Part shown: piece after piece, positions 12,214 through 23,646 of the stretch
Numbering within the stretch: the stretch's first letter is position 1
How the letters are laid out: each line of letters starts with the position of its first letter
Assembly (NCBI GenBank): GCA_019279435.1
Contig: JAAALK010000285.1
Span: 30,040,371 to 30,104,370, forward strand
Length of the DNA: 64,000 nt
From: Zizania palustris
Taxonomy: Eukaryota; Streptophyta; Magnoliopsida; Poales; Poaceae
Direction of reading: 5' to 3'
Translations under genes and position numbers: made by a program
The notes under the pieces: model-generated
Databases searched by the model: none
Seen by the model: the letters and a program-made list of their open reading frames with translations, nothing else
What the model was told of the DNA's origin: nothing

Positions 12214-13240
12214 TATATCTTACTGTTCCAGAGTGAATTAGAGTAGCTTACCAACTTGTAAGGGCAGAACGTGCACGGATGTGATGAAGTGAATACCGAG
12301 GGTGAAACCTATCACACAACAGAATAGGGTATATAGTGGAGTTTGGTTGGGATACCTAACAATACCAATTCACCAATCATAGTGTTGTTCATATGACAAA
12401 TGACACAAATGGAAACGCACACATGGAGATAAATGGGGCAATTGCAACTTTAGGGATGAGCTAAAAATCAATGTCAAAGTACTGCTCGTGTTGCAATGCA
12501 CAAGGAGAGACGCTAGCAATAACTCAAATAAGGGGTCACAAGATTGCTCACATCTACTAGTGAAACAAAAGAGGTAGGACAGAACTTGAAACTTCAAATA
12601 AAAACTCCAAACATAATTAAACTCTTTCGGCCACTTTTCTTTTCTTTTCTCTTTCTTTTTTCTTCCTTCTTTTTTTTGATATACTATGGAAAAACAGTTC
12701 TTTCTCTCTTCTTATTTTTTGTATTTGGCCAACTCGATTTTTTTCTTGCAATGGAGTAAAGATTAGCACCGCCAACAATCGAAAACACTTGACAAACCTA
12801 AGTGAGCAGTCCCTGGAGTTATCAATATGCTAGTCTCGTGGGTTAGGGAAAACAATTCCTACACAATAGATTGGCTTTCTATGGTTCTCAATCTAAAAAG
12901 AGAGGAATTTATGTGGACTCCGATGGAACAAACAAAAATAACACAATCTTAAAATGAAATTTCTAGCAACTAAATAGATACTGAAACCTTCAAATTAGAC
13001 TCTTGAGTCCAACGAAAACAACAAGACAAGATTAACACTTATACTCTATGACTTGGTTCAGAAAAAAATATAGAAAAGTTATGCCAAAGAAGGACTACGA
13101 CCAGCACAAAAACTAGGTAAACTGATGCAATCTAGGCTATGGAAACAAATCTAACCCTAATAATTTTCGTGGCTTTTTCTGGATGGGACAAAAATAAAAA
13201 CCTAATGATAGATTAATGTTGCTCACCGAGTAAACACGAT
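12214..13240 (-). other. N1 5' untranslated leader
   Basis: About 1 kb lies between the PBS and gag. It is AT-rich, with a pyrimidine run at 12640-12760, and has no coding similarity on either strand. Confidence 0.5.
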
Positions 13241-13252
13241 GCTCTGATACCA
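13241..13252 (-). other. N1 primer-binding site, initiator-Met type
   Basis: The reverse complement reads TGGTATCAGAGC, the plant PBS complementary to the 3' end of initiator-Met tRNA. It sits 3 bp inside the 5' LTR. Confidence 0.88.
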
Positions 13253-13255
13253 AGA

Positions 13256-13674
13256 TGATACGGGGTGGCATGATCTTCTCGCTGAGCTTGATGTAGATGG
13301 AGGATAACTTGTGAGACGCTGACGATTATCCGTCTTTTTCCCTGCTGCCAATGCAACAGATCTCAACCCTATAGATATTCACAACACCACACACTTGCAC
13401 GCATAGCCGTTGGCCATGAAGCAGTGCTGATATCTCCGAATTCACAAAGGAACAGCAGATAACACTTGACTTTCCCAGTAGCAATCACACCAGATCAAAA
13501 CAAAGTGGTGGAGGTAAAATTCTTGATCGAAACACGCATTGTTTTGCTGATTGCGATATGATCGAACTGAATCTAGAGGAGTAGCTTGATCCATTGGAAA
13601 AAAGACTTCTCAAGCTTTCCAAAAAGTCCAAGATCATCCAAATTGGTCCTTCCATATAAAAGTTATGCACGGTT
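13256..13674 (-). repeat. N1 5' LTR (about 419 bp, internally deleted)
   Basis: It starts TGATACGGGG on the plus strand and aligns with 10464-11090, but lacks about 210 bp in the middle. The outer boundary is estimated at 13669-13680. Confidence 0.75.
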
Positions 13675-14119
13675 TAATCGGATGTTGTCTCTGCAGTCCG
13701 AGTCCAAGACGTGTAAAACTTTTTCTCCACCTTCTCTTAGCACAAAAGTAACGTCCTAAACTTGTATATTATCTTTGGATGGCCTTGACTTGGTCTAATA
13801 TCTTCTTATCCTCAAGCCATGCTTATGTTTCCTTCCAATATGATCATACACAAATGCATAGACTTAGGTAGTATAAAGTTCTCATCAATATTATTAGGAG
13901 ATAATGGTAAGCTAGGAATGTCCTCATCACACATTGTTCGGCAGGTTGGGGGTGGCAAACGGGTTCTGGTCGTTAGCCATTCTATAGGTAATAATACCCC
14001 AAGAACATAAGAAAAGATTTAGAAAATTTTACTCAGAAATGGTTCACGGATTCTTTATTAAATGTGGTACAAAATAGTTTGTTACATTTAAGCTCTTATT
14101 TGTATCCCACTCATAGCAC
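13675..14119 (-). other. L1 leader/inter-ORF sequence, nothing coding recognised
   Basis: This lies between N1 and the L1 upstream ORF. It is AT-rich and I find no supported ORF, repeat or RNA. From context it is the L1 segment between the upstream ORF and gag. Confidence 0.35.
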
Positions 14120-14640
14120 AAGTCGCCATGGATGGTACCACAAACATGAAAAGAAACAAAACAAGTGTCGGGACTATCATTGATCGTGGCTACTCGCCAT
14201 CAGAGGCAGTCTCGGTGCTCTTCGACCCACGTGAGTATCAGGGAATGCTAGGCTCGGTGAAGTTCTCTATCATGGGGTCCAAGGCGATGACTGGTCCCAA
14301 AGCAGTGGCACTAGAGGAGGAATGTCTGAAGGGTGTCGGTAGTGGGGTGATCCTCTTAGGCGGCGGGGCGGGCTTCCTCATAGCCTTCTTCCTACGGGGA
14401 GGCAGTGGCACTAATTCTTCGACGCCCTTCTTGAGCTCCTGGATCTGTCGCTAGAGCTCGGCATTCTCAGCGACACTCTATTGTAGCTCAACGACCTTGC
14501 GATGCAGTTCTCCGTTCTCCCGAATCAGGGTGTTCGCCGGGTGGCGATAGAAATCAATGGTATCGTGTTGATCATCGGCGTCCTAGCATGGCCTCAGTGT
14601 GAAGGTAATCCATGGCATGAAGAAGAGGAGTTCTCCTGGC
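14120..14640 (-). pseudogene. L1 upstream ORF, second half (coiled-coil protein)
   Basis: This is the continuation of the exon at 33658-34035, split by S1. On the minus strand it reads ARRTPLLHAMDYLHTEAM. After a frameshift near 14575 it runs into a leucine/glutamate-rich heptad-like stretch (ENGELHRKVVEL ... QIQELKKGVEEL) and a proline/arginine-rich tail. Stops occur at about 14480 and 14450. I do not recognise the family. Its place between the 5' LTR and gag of L1 suggests an extra retrotransposon ORF rather than a host gene. Confidence 0.6.
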
Positions 14641-14645
14641 CATGG
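14641..14645. other. S1 target site duplication, left copy (CATGG)
   Basis: The 5 bp before the S1 LTR pair with CAAGG at 33658-33662, differing by one base. Collapsing the pair restores the L1 frame. Confidence 0.8.
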
Positions 14646-16408
14646 TGTAGGACCAAAAGTAGCGACTAGAGGGGGGTGAATGAGTACCTAAAAAAATTCT
14701 TTAGAATCAATGACCTTCTCCCAACACCCAATGCACCTCGACAGACAATCAGTGGAAATAAAGCAAAACACCGGTACTAAAAATAATCTAGCCTAAAATC
14801 GACAAGAGTCCTGGTCGAAAAGGCAGATCAAGTTAACTCAGAAATCAAACGACAGTTCTACAGATGATTCATCAATAGCACAGATATTTTATCAAGCATG
14901 TCCAAAACATCAACATAACACATGCATTTTAAGCATTATTGAAATAATCATCACATGCATCTGATCAGGCAAAATAAGTGTCAATGATAAACTCTGCTCA
15001 CAGATAGTTCACAATGCATACAACCATTTGATCTATTAAAATAAACGCAGAAGATTTAATCTAACACACAATATTCATCCAAAACTTTAAGTGCACACAA
15101 ATAAAGGCAGATGAAATTACTGTTCGTGATGTTCAATGGAGCTCCTATTCACAGTGGCCTTCTGCCGAACACCTTGCGGCATAGCTTCAAGTGCCGAAAC
15201 TTTTTGCAACTGTGCGCCAAGCCAAACAACCACACGTGTCCAGTCCTGTGCTGAACGCCTGGGTCAACGTCACAAACGCCACTCGAGGATGAAGCCGGAC
15301 CTGAGCGCTCACGTGCTTGTCTTGCTCGCAAGACGCTGCACCCTGCTGCTGACGCATGCAACAATTAAAGGCGCACGGCAGACGAGACAAAAGATGCAGC
15401 AGCTTCTCCTGCACGGGCGTACATGTGCGCCTACAAAACCTTCACGCACCACCAGCAGGGCCACGCATGTGCCCAAACGCACGATTGATGATGCGTAGCT
15501 ACTTTACTACCAAAGGACGTGTCGTACTCCAGCGCTGCCAGCCTTCCCGCGCCATTGCGCCTAGCGGCCTACACCCAGCCTCCTGTGCCTCGCGCGTAGG
15601 AAAAAAGGCAGAGCCGCTGCCCGGCTGACTGCATGGAACAGCACGCCGCAAGCCACAAGGCTTCACACCAGCGCAGATGCGCCGTGGTTTTTCCTGCTGC
15701 TGCCTGCCTCCAAATAGAAACCGATGAAGAAAACAATCACCGGCTGAGCCCAGAGAAAAAATCAGTTGCGGCGAAAAAAAGGAATGCGGCGGCTGAGCAG
15801 GAAGAATGAAAATGAACTCGGATGTTTAATTGCAAATGAGTTAACCCTAACCCTAGGGGGTTGGGGCCTATTTATAGGCAGCCCAACAAATGGAAAAAAA
15901 CAAATTTACCTCTATGGTAAATTACACAGACGCTGAAAATAAAAATGGAAATGACCGAAATGCCCTTAGGGTTTTTTACTGACTCAAATAACACAAATAG
16001 TGGGCTTAAAGGAAAAATAGTAAAATCCTAAATAAAGATAATCAACGGTCGTCAGTTTTGCGCCGAAACTGACAAAGCGTCCACCGTCTTCACACTGGTT
16101 ACCTGGATTAGGCTGGTCCGATTCTGTGGTTCTCTTAGCCTGGCAATCACTCGCCGCCCATGTACCTGAGTCAATCCCAGTCAATGGACCAGTGGATCCT
16201 CTTCCGCTCCTAGCCCATGTACTCGGATTGGACTAGCCTGACTCCACGGCCCCTTTGCCCAGCAGCCGCTCGCTGCCCGTGTACCATAGTCACACGCGGC
16301 CCAGACACAGCAGGTCTCATCTTCTCTTCGTCTTCTCATTGGCTTCCGTTGACAACCACTCATCACATCCGGAGCTATGAGGCCCATGATCTTCACCATG
16401 GCTCCTCA
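14646..16408 (-). repeat. S1 3' LTR (1763 bp), Sirevirus-like Copia
   Basis: On the plus strand it runs from TGTAGGACC to GGCTCCTCA. It aligns with 31896-33657 (1762 bp) throughout. The last 100 bp and the U3 half also match the S2 LTR, but the middle does not. GC-rich stretches at 15180-15740 produce spurious ORFs. Confidence 0.93.
15869..15876 (-). promoter_or_regulatory. TATA box of S1 3' LTR
   Basis: The minus strand reads TATAAATA, at the same relative place as in S2 (56122) and, slightly degraded, in the other S1 LTR (33118-33125). Confidence 0.65.
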
Positions 16409-16820
16409 ATCTCCCCCTTGATGAGTGCATTGTCAACACCCTCTTCATTAGCTCTTCAAAACCTACAAAACATGTGGAAACACAAAAACAAAACACAAGA
16501 AGATAGAAAGAAGAAAATAAAATAAAAGTTTTAACCCTAATGACCAAAAGCCGAACAAAATCAAGAAAACGGTCATTGTGGTTAACCAAAAATAAAAACT
16601 CAAAATGAGTGCAATCTCTGAAATATCAACAAGGCTATCCAAAGAGTAAAGGTAAAAGAAACTAAAACTCCCCCTGAAACAAATCCCAGAGAAAGCCAAA
16701 ACTCCCCCTAAACTCTTCTAAAAGATTGAGTAACCCAAAATTTCTCCCCCTTGTTGACAATTGGACTCATCAAGTGAGACTAAATCCACTCTAAAGAGAC
16801 ATAGACTCAAACTCCCCCTG
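16409..16820 (-). other. S1 multiple polypurine tracts
   Basis: Five C-rich cores (plus-strand view) lie at about 16410, 16666, 16700, 16743 and 16811, each CTCCCCCT-like, that is AGGGGGAG on the element's sense strand. The one at 16410 abuts the LTR and is the functional position. Repeated PPT copies upstream of the 3' LTR are a known Sirevirus hallmark. Confidence 0.78.
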
Positions 16821-17806
16821 AAATGCATCTCGCCCTCAAGATATGCAATGAATGCAACTGGGATGCAGGTGGAGTGTAAAAAGCATGCTTCTTAGATATG
16901 ATTGACTTTAATTACAAAATCTAGCAAGTATAGCAAAAGACATATTGTCTAATACACATGGCATGATCAGTGCAACAGATGATATCCAAAGAAAGTCATT
17001 AGCACGCATTTTTAAAATTTTGCAAATAAAAGCATCACCATATTTTCTAGTTGACAAGCAAGGTAAAACATGAGATGCAAAGGCTAGCTGATATCTACCA
17101 AGATAAGCATTGTCCAGAACAAAGTGCTTTAGCAAACTTGTTATCTTTTTAATTTTTAGGCTTTTCTTTTCCTTTTTCATTCTTGCCAGGAGTTATTTGC
17201 ATGTCAACCTTATGCTAACCGACCAAGTCAAGACTAAGCCAGAAATGGACCATCAGAAGCTTAAGACATTGGTCTTGGCATACATTACACTGTCCTCGTT
17301 CATACCAAAGTGCTATTGTAAATAGTCCAGAACAATGCAGTGCGACAAAACAAACCCATCTCGATCCTTTCAAATTATGCATAAAAAGGCATGGATTTTT
17401 CATTTTTCTAATTTTTATCATTTTTATAGCACATTTTCCATGTTAAAGAAAATAAATGTCCAAGTTGCATATCTGCATCTAAGTAAGGATCTAGCTACGA
17501 GGCATGTAAAAGATAGCAAAAGCATTTAGCCTACACATGCTAGTTACCAGAAGCAATGGTGATCATTTTTCAATTTTTAAAGCATAAAAACCATGCATAT
17601 GAAAGATATCAAACATATCATGTGAACTGAAGCAAAGCATGATCATATACATGTATTCAAAAGCATATACTAGCTAGAACAAGTAAAGCAGATCAATCAT
17701 ATAACAGAAGCAAGATCAAAGTGTGATATGTGAATATGCATGATATGAACTCACATGAAAAGACTCAATAAAAGAGTAAAGAAGAAAGAAAACTGACTCA
17801 AAAAAA
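16821..17806 (-). other. S1 3' non-coding region after pol
   Basis: About 1 kb of AT-rich sequence lies between the RNase H stop and the PPT cluster. It is homologous to S2 after 63645. Some Sireviruses have an env-like ORF here; I see none above about 90 codons and none with a recognisable motif. Confidence 0.6.
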
Positions 17807-18394
17807 CTAAAAAGGATACGCAATTCCCAAATCCCCTCGCAAACGCTCAAAAGTAGACTGATCTAGGGGTTTGGTGAAAATGTCAGCCAACTGATGATGG
17901 GTATCAACATGAACAAGGTCAATGACCCCTTTCTCATATTGATCCCTCAGAAAGTGAAAGCGCACATCAATATGTTTAGTTTTTGAATGAAGACATGGGT
18001 TTTTCCCTACACTAATCGCGCTGGTGCTATCACAAAACAAAGGAACTCTAGAAAGGAAGAACAACCCAAAATCTCTCAACGTGGAAATCATCCAAACCAA
18101 CTATGAGTAGCTAGGAGCAGCTACATACTCAGCCTCAGTAGTAGAAAGTGCAACTCCAGATTGCTTTTGAGAAGACCAAGAGACAAGCGAAGAACCAAGA
18201 AACTGGCAAGTACCGGAAGTCGAATTGCGATCCAGCCGGCACCCACCAAAATCAGCATCGGATAAGCCAGATAAATCAAGAGATGATGATGTTGAATAGT
18301 AAAGACCTAGATCAGGCGCATAAGTAAGGTACCAAAAATGTGCTTGACAGCCTGCCGATGAGACGCGTGTGGTGAAGACTGGAAGCGCACGCAC
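17807..18394 (-). pseudogene. S1 RNase H (Copia)
   Basis: The minus-strand frame has LSDADFGGCRLDRNSTSG, STTEAEYVA and the terminal SKTKHIDVRFHFLRDQYEKG ... ADIFTKPLD segments, standard Copia RNase H landmarks. One in-frame stop at about 18101 splits it. It is almost residue-for-residue like S2 62992-63645. Confidence 0.93.
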
Positions 18395-19500
18395 AATCCC
18401 ATGGCAAAATGATTTTCCGGTCTCGTCACCGTCAAGTACAGCAGCGATCTGATCATCCCTCGATACTATCTCTTGTTGACCTTGACGCTGCTCTCGTCCT
18501 TTTCCAGGTCTCCAGATGTACCCATTGGGTCATTTGAGGCTTCGGCTCTCCACCGAAGTCGAACTTCTTCAGCATGTCCCACGTGTACTTGCTCTGGTGG
18601 ATGAAGATGTCATCCTTGGTCTGCTTGATCTAGAGCCCTAAGAAGTAGTTGTGCTCACCCATGAGGATCATCTTAAACTCGTTGTGCATCTGCTTAGAAA
18701 ACATGGACACAGGCTCATTAGTAGAACCACCAAAAATAATATCGTCCACATAAATCTAAGCAATCAAGAAGTCTGAGCCATCTCTAAGCAAGAAAAGAGT
18801 CTTGTCCACAGAACCCATCACAAAGACACTCCCCAACAAAACTGCTTTAGATGATCATACCAAGCCCCGGGGGCTTGCTTCAGACCATATAAAGCTTTCT
18901 GCAACTTGAAAACATGTCGAGGAAACTTAAGGTTCTTAAAACCGGGGGGCTGCCTAACATAGACCTCCTCCTCTATATACCCGTTCAGAAAAGAACTCTT
19001 GACATCTATTTAAAAAAATTTAAAACCTCTAGAAGCAGCGAGCGCCAAAAGAATGCAAATGCACTCAAGACGGGCAACAGGAGCGAAGGTCTCCTCAAAG
19101 TCAATACCATCTTTCTAGTAAAAACCCTAGGCAACTAATCGATGCTTGTTGCACACGACAACCCCATCTTCACCTTTCTTGTTCTTAAACACCCACTTGG
19201 TGCATATGGGGTTGCATCCAGGTGGCAGCTCAACCAGTGTCCAAACCCAATTGCGAACAAAGTTCTCAAGTTCTTCTTGCATGGCGTTTATCCAATTTGC
19301 ATCAGAAAGAGCATGAGAAACATCTCTAGGCTCAAAAGAGGCAATAAAAGCAGACTCAGCAAACACAGCAAGTGAGCCAACAGAAGAATGCAAGGACCTC
19401 GAAGTGAGATCACTGATGATGAGCTCTCAGGGGTGATCATGCTGAACTGCTCAGGATCCTAGGTGATCTGAAGTCACCTCACTGGAGTTAGCAGCTGGTA
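18395..19500 (-). pseudogene. S1 reverse transcriptase (Copia)
   Basis: The minus-strand reading has NWINAMQEELENF, GTKWVFKNK-like, EETFAPVARLE, NGYIEEEVYVRQPPGF, KALYGLKQAP and, in a shifted frame, IYVDDIIFGG near 18745. There are several stops (for example about 19127) and at least two frameshifts. It is homologous to S2 61981-62812. Confidence 0.92.
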
Positions 19501-19513
19501 CCTCTAGACTCGA

Positions 19514-20446
19514 CTAAGGGGGCTCGATCGAAGTGGAAGAAGTAATCAAAGGTCCGCCCTCATCCTTAGTCGAAGTCTTAGAAGGAGTGAGGTCTGCAGG
19601 CTGTGCAGAAGGCCCACCCTCATCGACAATAGGAGTTTCATCATCTTCCTCAAAGATGGACTCTCCAAGCTCATCATCTCCAGAAAGCTCAAAAGAAAGA
19701 GTCAGCGAAGGCATGGACTCATCAAAAGAAACCTCACATGTCTCGACAAGCTGCCGGGAGTCGAGGTTCCAAACACGAAAGCCTCGAGAATGCAAAGCAT
19801 AACCAAGAAAATCTCCATCTCAGCAACGAGACTCAAACTTTTTCAAATGCCCTCCCTTCTTGAGCACAAAGCACTTGCAGCCAAAAACTCGCAAGTGACT
19901 CACCTTGGGCTATCTGCCAAACCGTAACTCATATGATGTATTACCTAAGTAAGCTCTAAGAAAAATGTGGTTGACCAGATAGCAAGCCGTGTTCATGGCT
20001 TCAAACCAAAAGCGCCTAGGACTCCTATGTTCATCGAGCATGATCCTATCCATATCGATTAGTGTGCGGTTCTTTCGTTCCACAACGCCATTCTGTGGGG
20101 GAGTGTAAGAAGTAGAAAACTGGTGCTCAAGAACCTGATCACTACAGAAGCTGATGAACTGAGAGTTCTTGAACTCAGAGCCATTGTTAGAGCGAATTAC
20201 TCGCATACGACCATTGTTCTCATTCTTCAGCTTCAAAATTAGGTCATGAACAAACTGAAAAGCCTCATCCTTAGACTCCAAAAAGAAAACCCACAAGAAT
20301 CGAGAAAAATCGTCAACAATCACAAGCGCGTACCACTTCCCACCGACTGAGCGTACCCGAGCTGGACCAACAGTATACATGTGTAACAGCTCTCCGGGTA
20401 CAAAGTCATCACCTGAGTCATAGGTGTGTGAGAAGTGGCAACCATT
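19514..20446 (-). pseudogene. S1 integrase (Copia), second catalytic Asp replaced
   Basis: It starts abruptly at the T2 junction inside the GAG-pre-integrase/integrase part. LLHMYTVGPARVRSVGGKW has Y where S2 has the first catalytic Asp (LLHLDTVGP). The second Asp is Asn in RSNNGSEF. The Glu in GVVERKNRT remains. The frame goes on through FWFEAMNTACYLVN and the acidic linker before RT. Two of the three acids are therefore lost. Upstream sequence corresponding to S2 about 59968-61037 is missing. Confidence 0.9.
20432..20446. other. S1/T2 deletion junction with 15-bp shared sequence
   Basis: GAAGTGGCAACCATT matches S2 61037-61051 (reverse complement) at 14 of 15 positions and T1 4421-4435 (reverse complement) at 14 of 15. 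It therefore belongs to both parents, as expected for a microhomology-joined deletion. Confidence 0.75.
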
Positions 20447-22680
20447 GAAGAGAGAGCTCCGGATGCTCAGGAAGAAGAGCAAGTTGAAGCCCCTGTGGGC
20501 GAAGATGAAATCGAAGTTACTACAACTTCAGTGGTGGATGAAGGAAGGACTGCTCACGGAGATACTCCGACAGCTGAAGTTTTAACTGTGGATTCAGATG
20601 ATGACTTCACCTTTGATCCTCCGAGCAGTCCAGTGCTCGACCTCCCTCAGAATGTCGAAGGTAAACTTCGCATAATTCTTTTATTATTTTCTACAAAATT
20701 TTACAATGTATAATATTTTTGTTTTTGCAGAGCCTCCTTCGGAAGAAGTACATCACGAAGACACAACTCAAAGGCCTTCGACAACTTCGGAACCGCACCC
20801 GGAGGTCACTCAACAGGGGCCTGGAAGGGGTAAAAGACACATAGAGCCTCTCCCTACTCAAGAATCAACTTCGTCTGAGTCAACAGATGAAAGTGAATCA
20901 ACTGAGGGGGGGCCATCTTCGGAAGTTCCAAGGACCTCAGGAGAACACTCTGGACCTTCATCAAGCAGGGATGACCAAAGGGCTTCAGTAATGCTCCCTC
21001 TTTTGACTCCTTTTTTGGAGCCAATTGGGCTTCAGACTCTGCTCAAACCTTTAGGTCGAGTGAGTCGCAAAATCGGGGAGACAGAGCTGGTAGCAAAATT
21101 AAGCAAGGTGAAGAGTTCGGAGCTTAACGTTGCCCTGGAATGAGCGGCCTACCAGGTACGGAGCACCTTCGAGCCAATATCTTTAGCAAATTATATTGGG
21201 TTCGGAATACATCCTCGAACCAACAGCAAATTAAACATGAACAATTTCTTAGTTTAGTTTTTCCTTTTCTCAGCAAGCAGTCTTGGCTCGCGCTGCAACT
21301 TTATCAAGCGAGAATGAAATTGCTCAGCTTCGGGAAGAAAATGAAGCTCTTAAACGCAACTTATCTTTCTCCGAAGCTAGAGTACTTCAAATGGATAATA
21401 TGATTTCAACGGAGCGCAGGGCCAGACAGGGCTTGGAGGCTGCTAATAAGGAGTTCGAAGCAGAAAGAATTGTGCTTCGGGCTGAAATTGAAAAGATGCG
21501 GTTGGAGCATGCTAGTGCTGGGTCCGAACTTGTAAGGCTCCAAGAGGAAACTAGCCAACTCCTAAACCAGAAGAAAGATCTAATTACGGAGAATGCTAGG
21601 ATTTCTAGAGTTTTGGCAGAAACGACTTCGAGCAAGGATGCACTAATTGAAGGAAAGCTTCAAGTCGGAGAAGGTGGCTACGGAGGTCATCGAACAGATG
21701 CTAGGTGTTCTGGAGTACTTCGGTACTACTGGATCACTTCCTTCGGATGACAATGTGACTCTGCTGCACCGGTTAAAGATGATCCAAGGAGCAGCGAAGC
21801 AAATGAAGACGGCAGGCATGCGTTATGGAGAACTCTCCGGACAAGTGTCTGCCCTCGGATTACTTCGTTACTACGAGGATTTGGGCCGAACAATCACTCC
21901 GAGCGCAGAGGGCTCCATTACCTTCGACGACGAGCGGCTTTTGAATCCTTCCGAAGGCGTGACTGCCGCCTGGCGAGCCTTTCAAACCTCATGGAGAGCC
22001 GAAGGTCGTTCTGCGATCAAGGCTTGGATCGATGAAGGCCAACGCTAGAAGCAAGTTCAGAGCCAAGCTTCGAGCAGTCAGCCTCCTCCGAACCCGCAGG
22101 TTTAGGAATTATTTAGGATTTTTTGATTATGTAAAGCTCATGCTTGTAAACATTTATCAATGAAAGTCTTGTTTGTCATATTTTTAGGCTTTGCCTCTTA
22201 TGGAAGATATCGAAGTGTTAGAGCTTAACAACGAACTTCGCTCATTGTGGAACACCTTCGAACTTCTAAAGAGTTATAAGCGTCCTCGATTTCTTATTCC
22301 TCGAGATGACTCCGGCGTAATTGCGCCCGAATTAATCAAAGACGTATTGTCTTATATTAAAGAGGAAGATAAAGAAGTTGACGCAAACACCTCGTCTTAG
22401 AAGACACTAATTGGTCTAAAGACGAAGGTGAAGCTCGAAATAAAAGATCTGAAGATCTTAGAAGCTGGGAAAGGAGTCCCGAGCGGCTTCGAACTTGGGC
22501 CGAGCTTCAACAAGAGCAGAAGGATTTTAGAGCTTCGAAGGGGAGGAAAAGAGTTAAACGTAAAGTTCTTAGGACTTCCGACGTTGGAACTAGTCGTTCC
22601 ACCCCTAGCTCTCGGGACCGAAGAGGTCTCCGATTCCTTCTTGGTATAGATACCAATTTTTCATAGTGTAATCTGTAAAC
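20447..22680 (+). pseudogene. T2 antisense gene, exons B (part) to E
   Basis: This is the same gene as in T1, running opposite to the T2 pol. Exons: B (cut) 20447-20660, C 20731-21155, D 21274-22099, E 22188-about 22680. Introns are 70, 118 and 88 bp. Donors are AAG|GTAAAC, CAG|GTACGG and CAG|GTTTAG; acceptors are TTTTGCAG, TTTCTCAG and TTTTTAG. The splice phases (1, 0, 0) join the frames and equal those of T1. Exon D is a long coiled coil (AQLREENEALKRNL and similar). Exon E ends in a Lys/Arg-rich tail. The N-terminal exon is missing because of the junction deletion. A stop at 21141, a one-base frameshift near 21655, a stop at 22046 and a frameshift near 22398 mark decay. Promoter and function are unknown. 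Confidence 0.8.
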
Positions 22681-23646
22681 ACATTTATTTCAATAATGAA
22701 TGCCGATTTAAAATTGTCTCCATATTTACTAGCCCCTCTTTGTGTATAAGCAACTTCGAAATGTATTCAAAGATGGTTATGCGCAAAGAAAAACTTCGGA
22801 GTACAATTTTTTGGGGGTTCGGAGCCCCTCAGTCATTTAAAGATCTTTTGAAATCTTATGAAATGTCTTCGACTTTTTGCAGTTAGAAGAATGGTAACTT
22901 AGTACCTTTGTTTTACGAAAGAAATCAATTGAGATAACTTTCAGGACACTTTAGTGTCTTAAGAAATTTGTCACTTTGGACTATGTTAACAGACATTCGA
23001 AGCTCATGGCTCAAATGTTGTTTTGCTTTAGCCACCTTCGGCTTGTTTTTTGCGATCTCTGACGAACCAATGATTCGGAGTTTGCAATGGTCTCTTTGGA
23101 CTCTTTTTACGGATGTCTACCAGCCAATGGCTTGGACTCCGTATAATTTAGCCACCTTCGGCTTTTGCAGAAGTCTACCAGCCAATGGCTTGGACTTCGC
23201 AGATTTTGGCCACCTTCAGCTCTTTTTACGGAAGTCTGCAAGCTGCAGCTTGGACTCCGTAGATTTTGGCCACCTTCGGCTCTTTTTACGGAAGTCTACC
23301 AGCCAATGGCTTGGACTCCGTAGATTTTGGCCACCTTCGGCTCTTTTTACGGAAGTCTACCAGCCAATGGCTTGGACTCCGTAGAGTGTGGTTTTGGGCT
23401 CTTTTACGGATGCCTACAAGCCAGTGGCCTGGGCTCTGGATTATGTCAGCCCCCACGTCGGAGGCTTCGAACTTTATGAGTTCGAAGTCCGAAAATACAA
23501 CCCAGCTTAATGACACTTCCCTCTCGGTCGACCCCGCGGTTCCAGTGCATCCACTCGGAAGCTGGAAGTCTATGAGGGGAAGGCAACTATCAGGGTCATA
23601 TGCTTTATTAATTTAGAGGTGATTACAAGCGAATTACAAGGAGCCC
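22681..23646 (-). repeat. T2 3' non-coding region with 60-61-bp tandem repeats (22970-23445)
   Basis: About six units of 60-61 bp share CTTTTTACGGAAGTCTACCA, TGGCTTGGACTCCGTAGA and GGCCACCTTCGGC. The copies at 23221, 23281 and 23341 are nearly identical. The remainder is unique to the element. Length-variable repeats at this place are typical of Tat-like elements. Confidence 0.88.

Noticed and set aside
15136..15630. Overlapping ORFs in the S1 LTR and its copy at 32379-32763
   Set aside because: Frames are not conserved between the two LTRs; chance ORFs.
15840..15860. CCCTAAACC-like telomere repeat (CCCTAACCCTAGGG) in S1 LTRs, also at 33091
   Set aside because: Only about two units, inside both LTR copies and next to the TATA box; not a telomeric tract.
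16821..17806. Env-like ORF after S1 pol
   Set aside because: No ORF above about 90 codons with a signal peptide or membrane segment conserved in S2.
22970..23445. Regularly spaced repeats resembling a CRISPR array
   Set aside because: Units are contiguous tandem repeats without unique spacers, in a plant retrotransposon.
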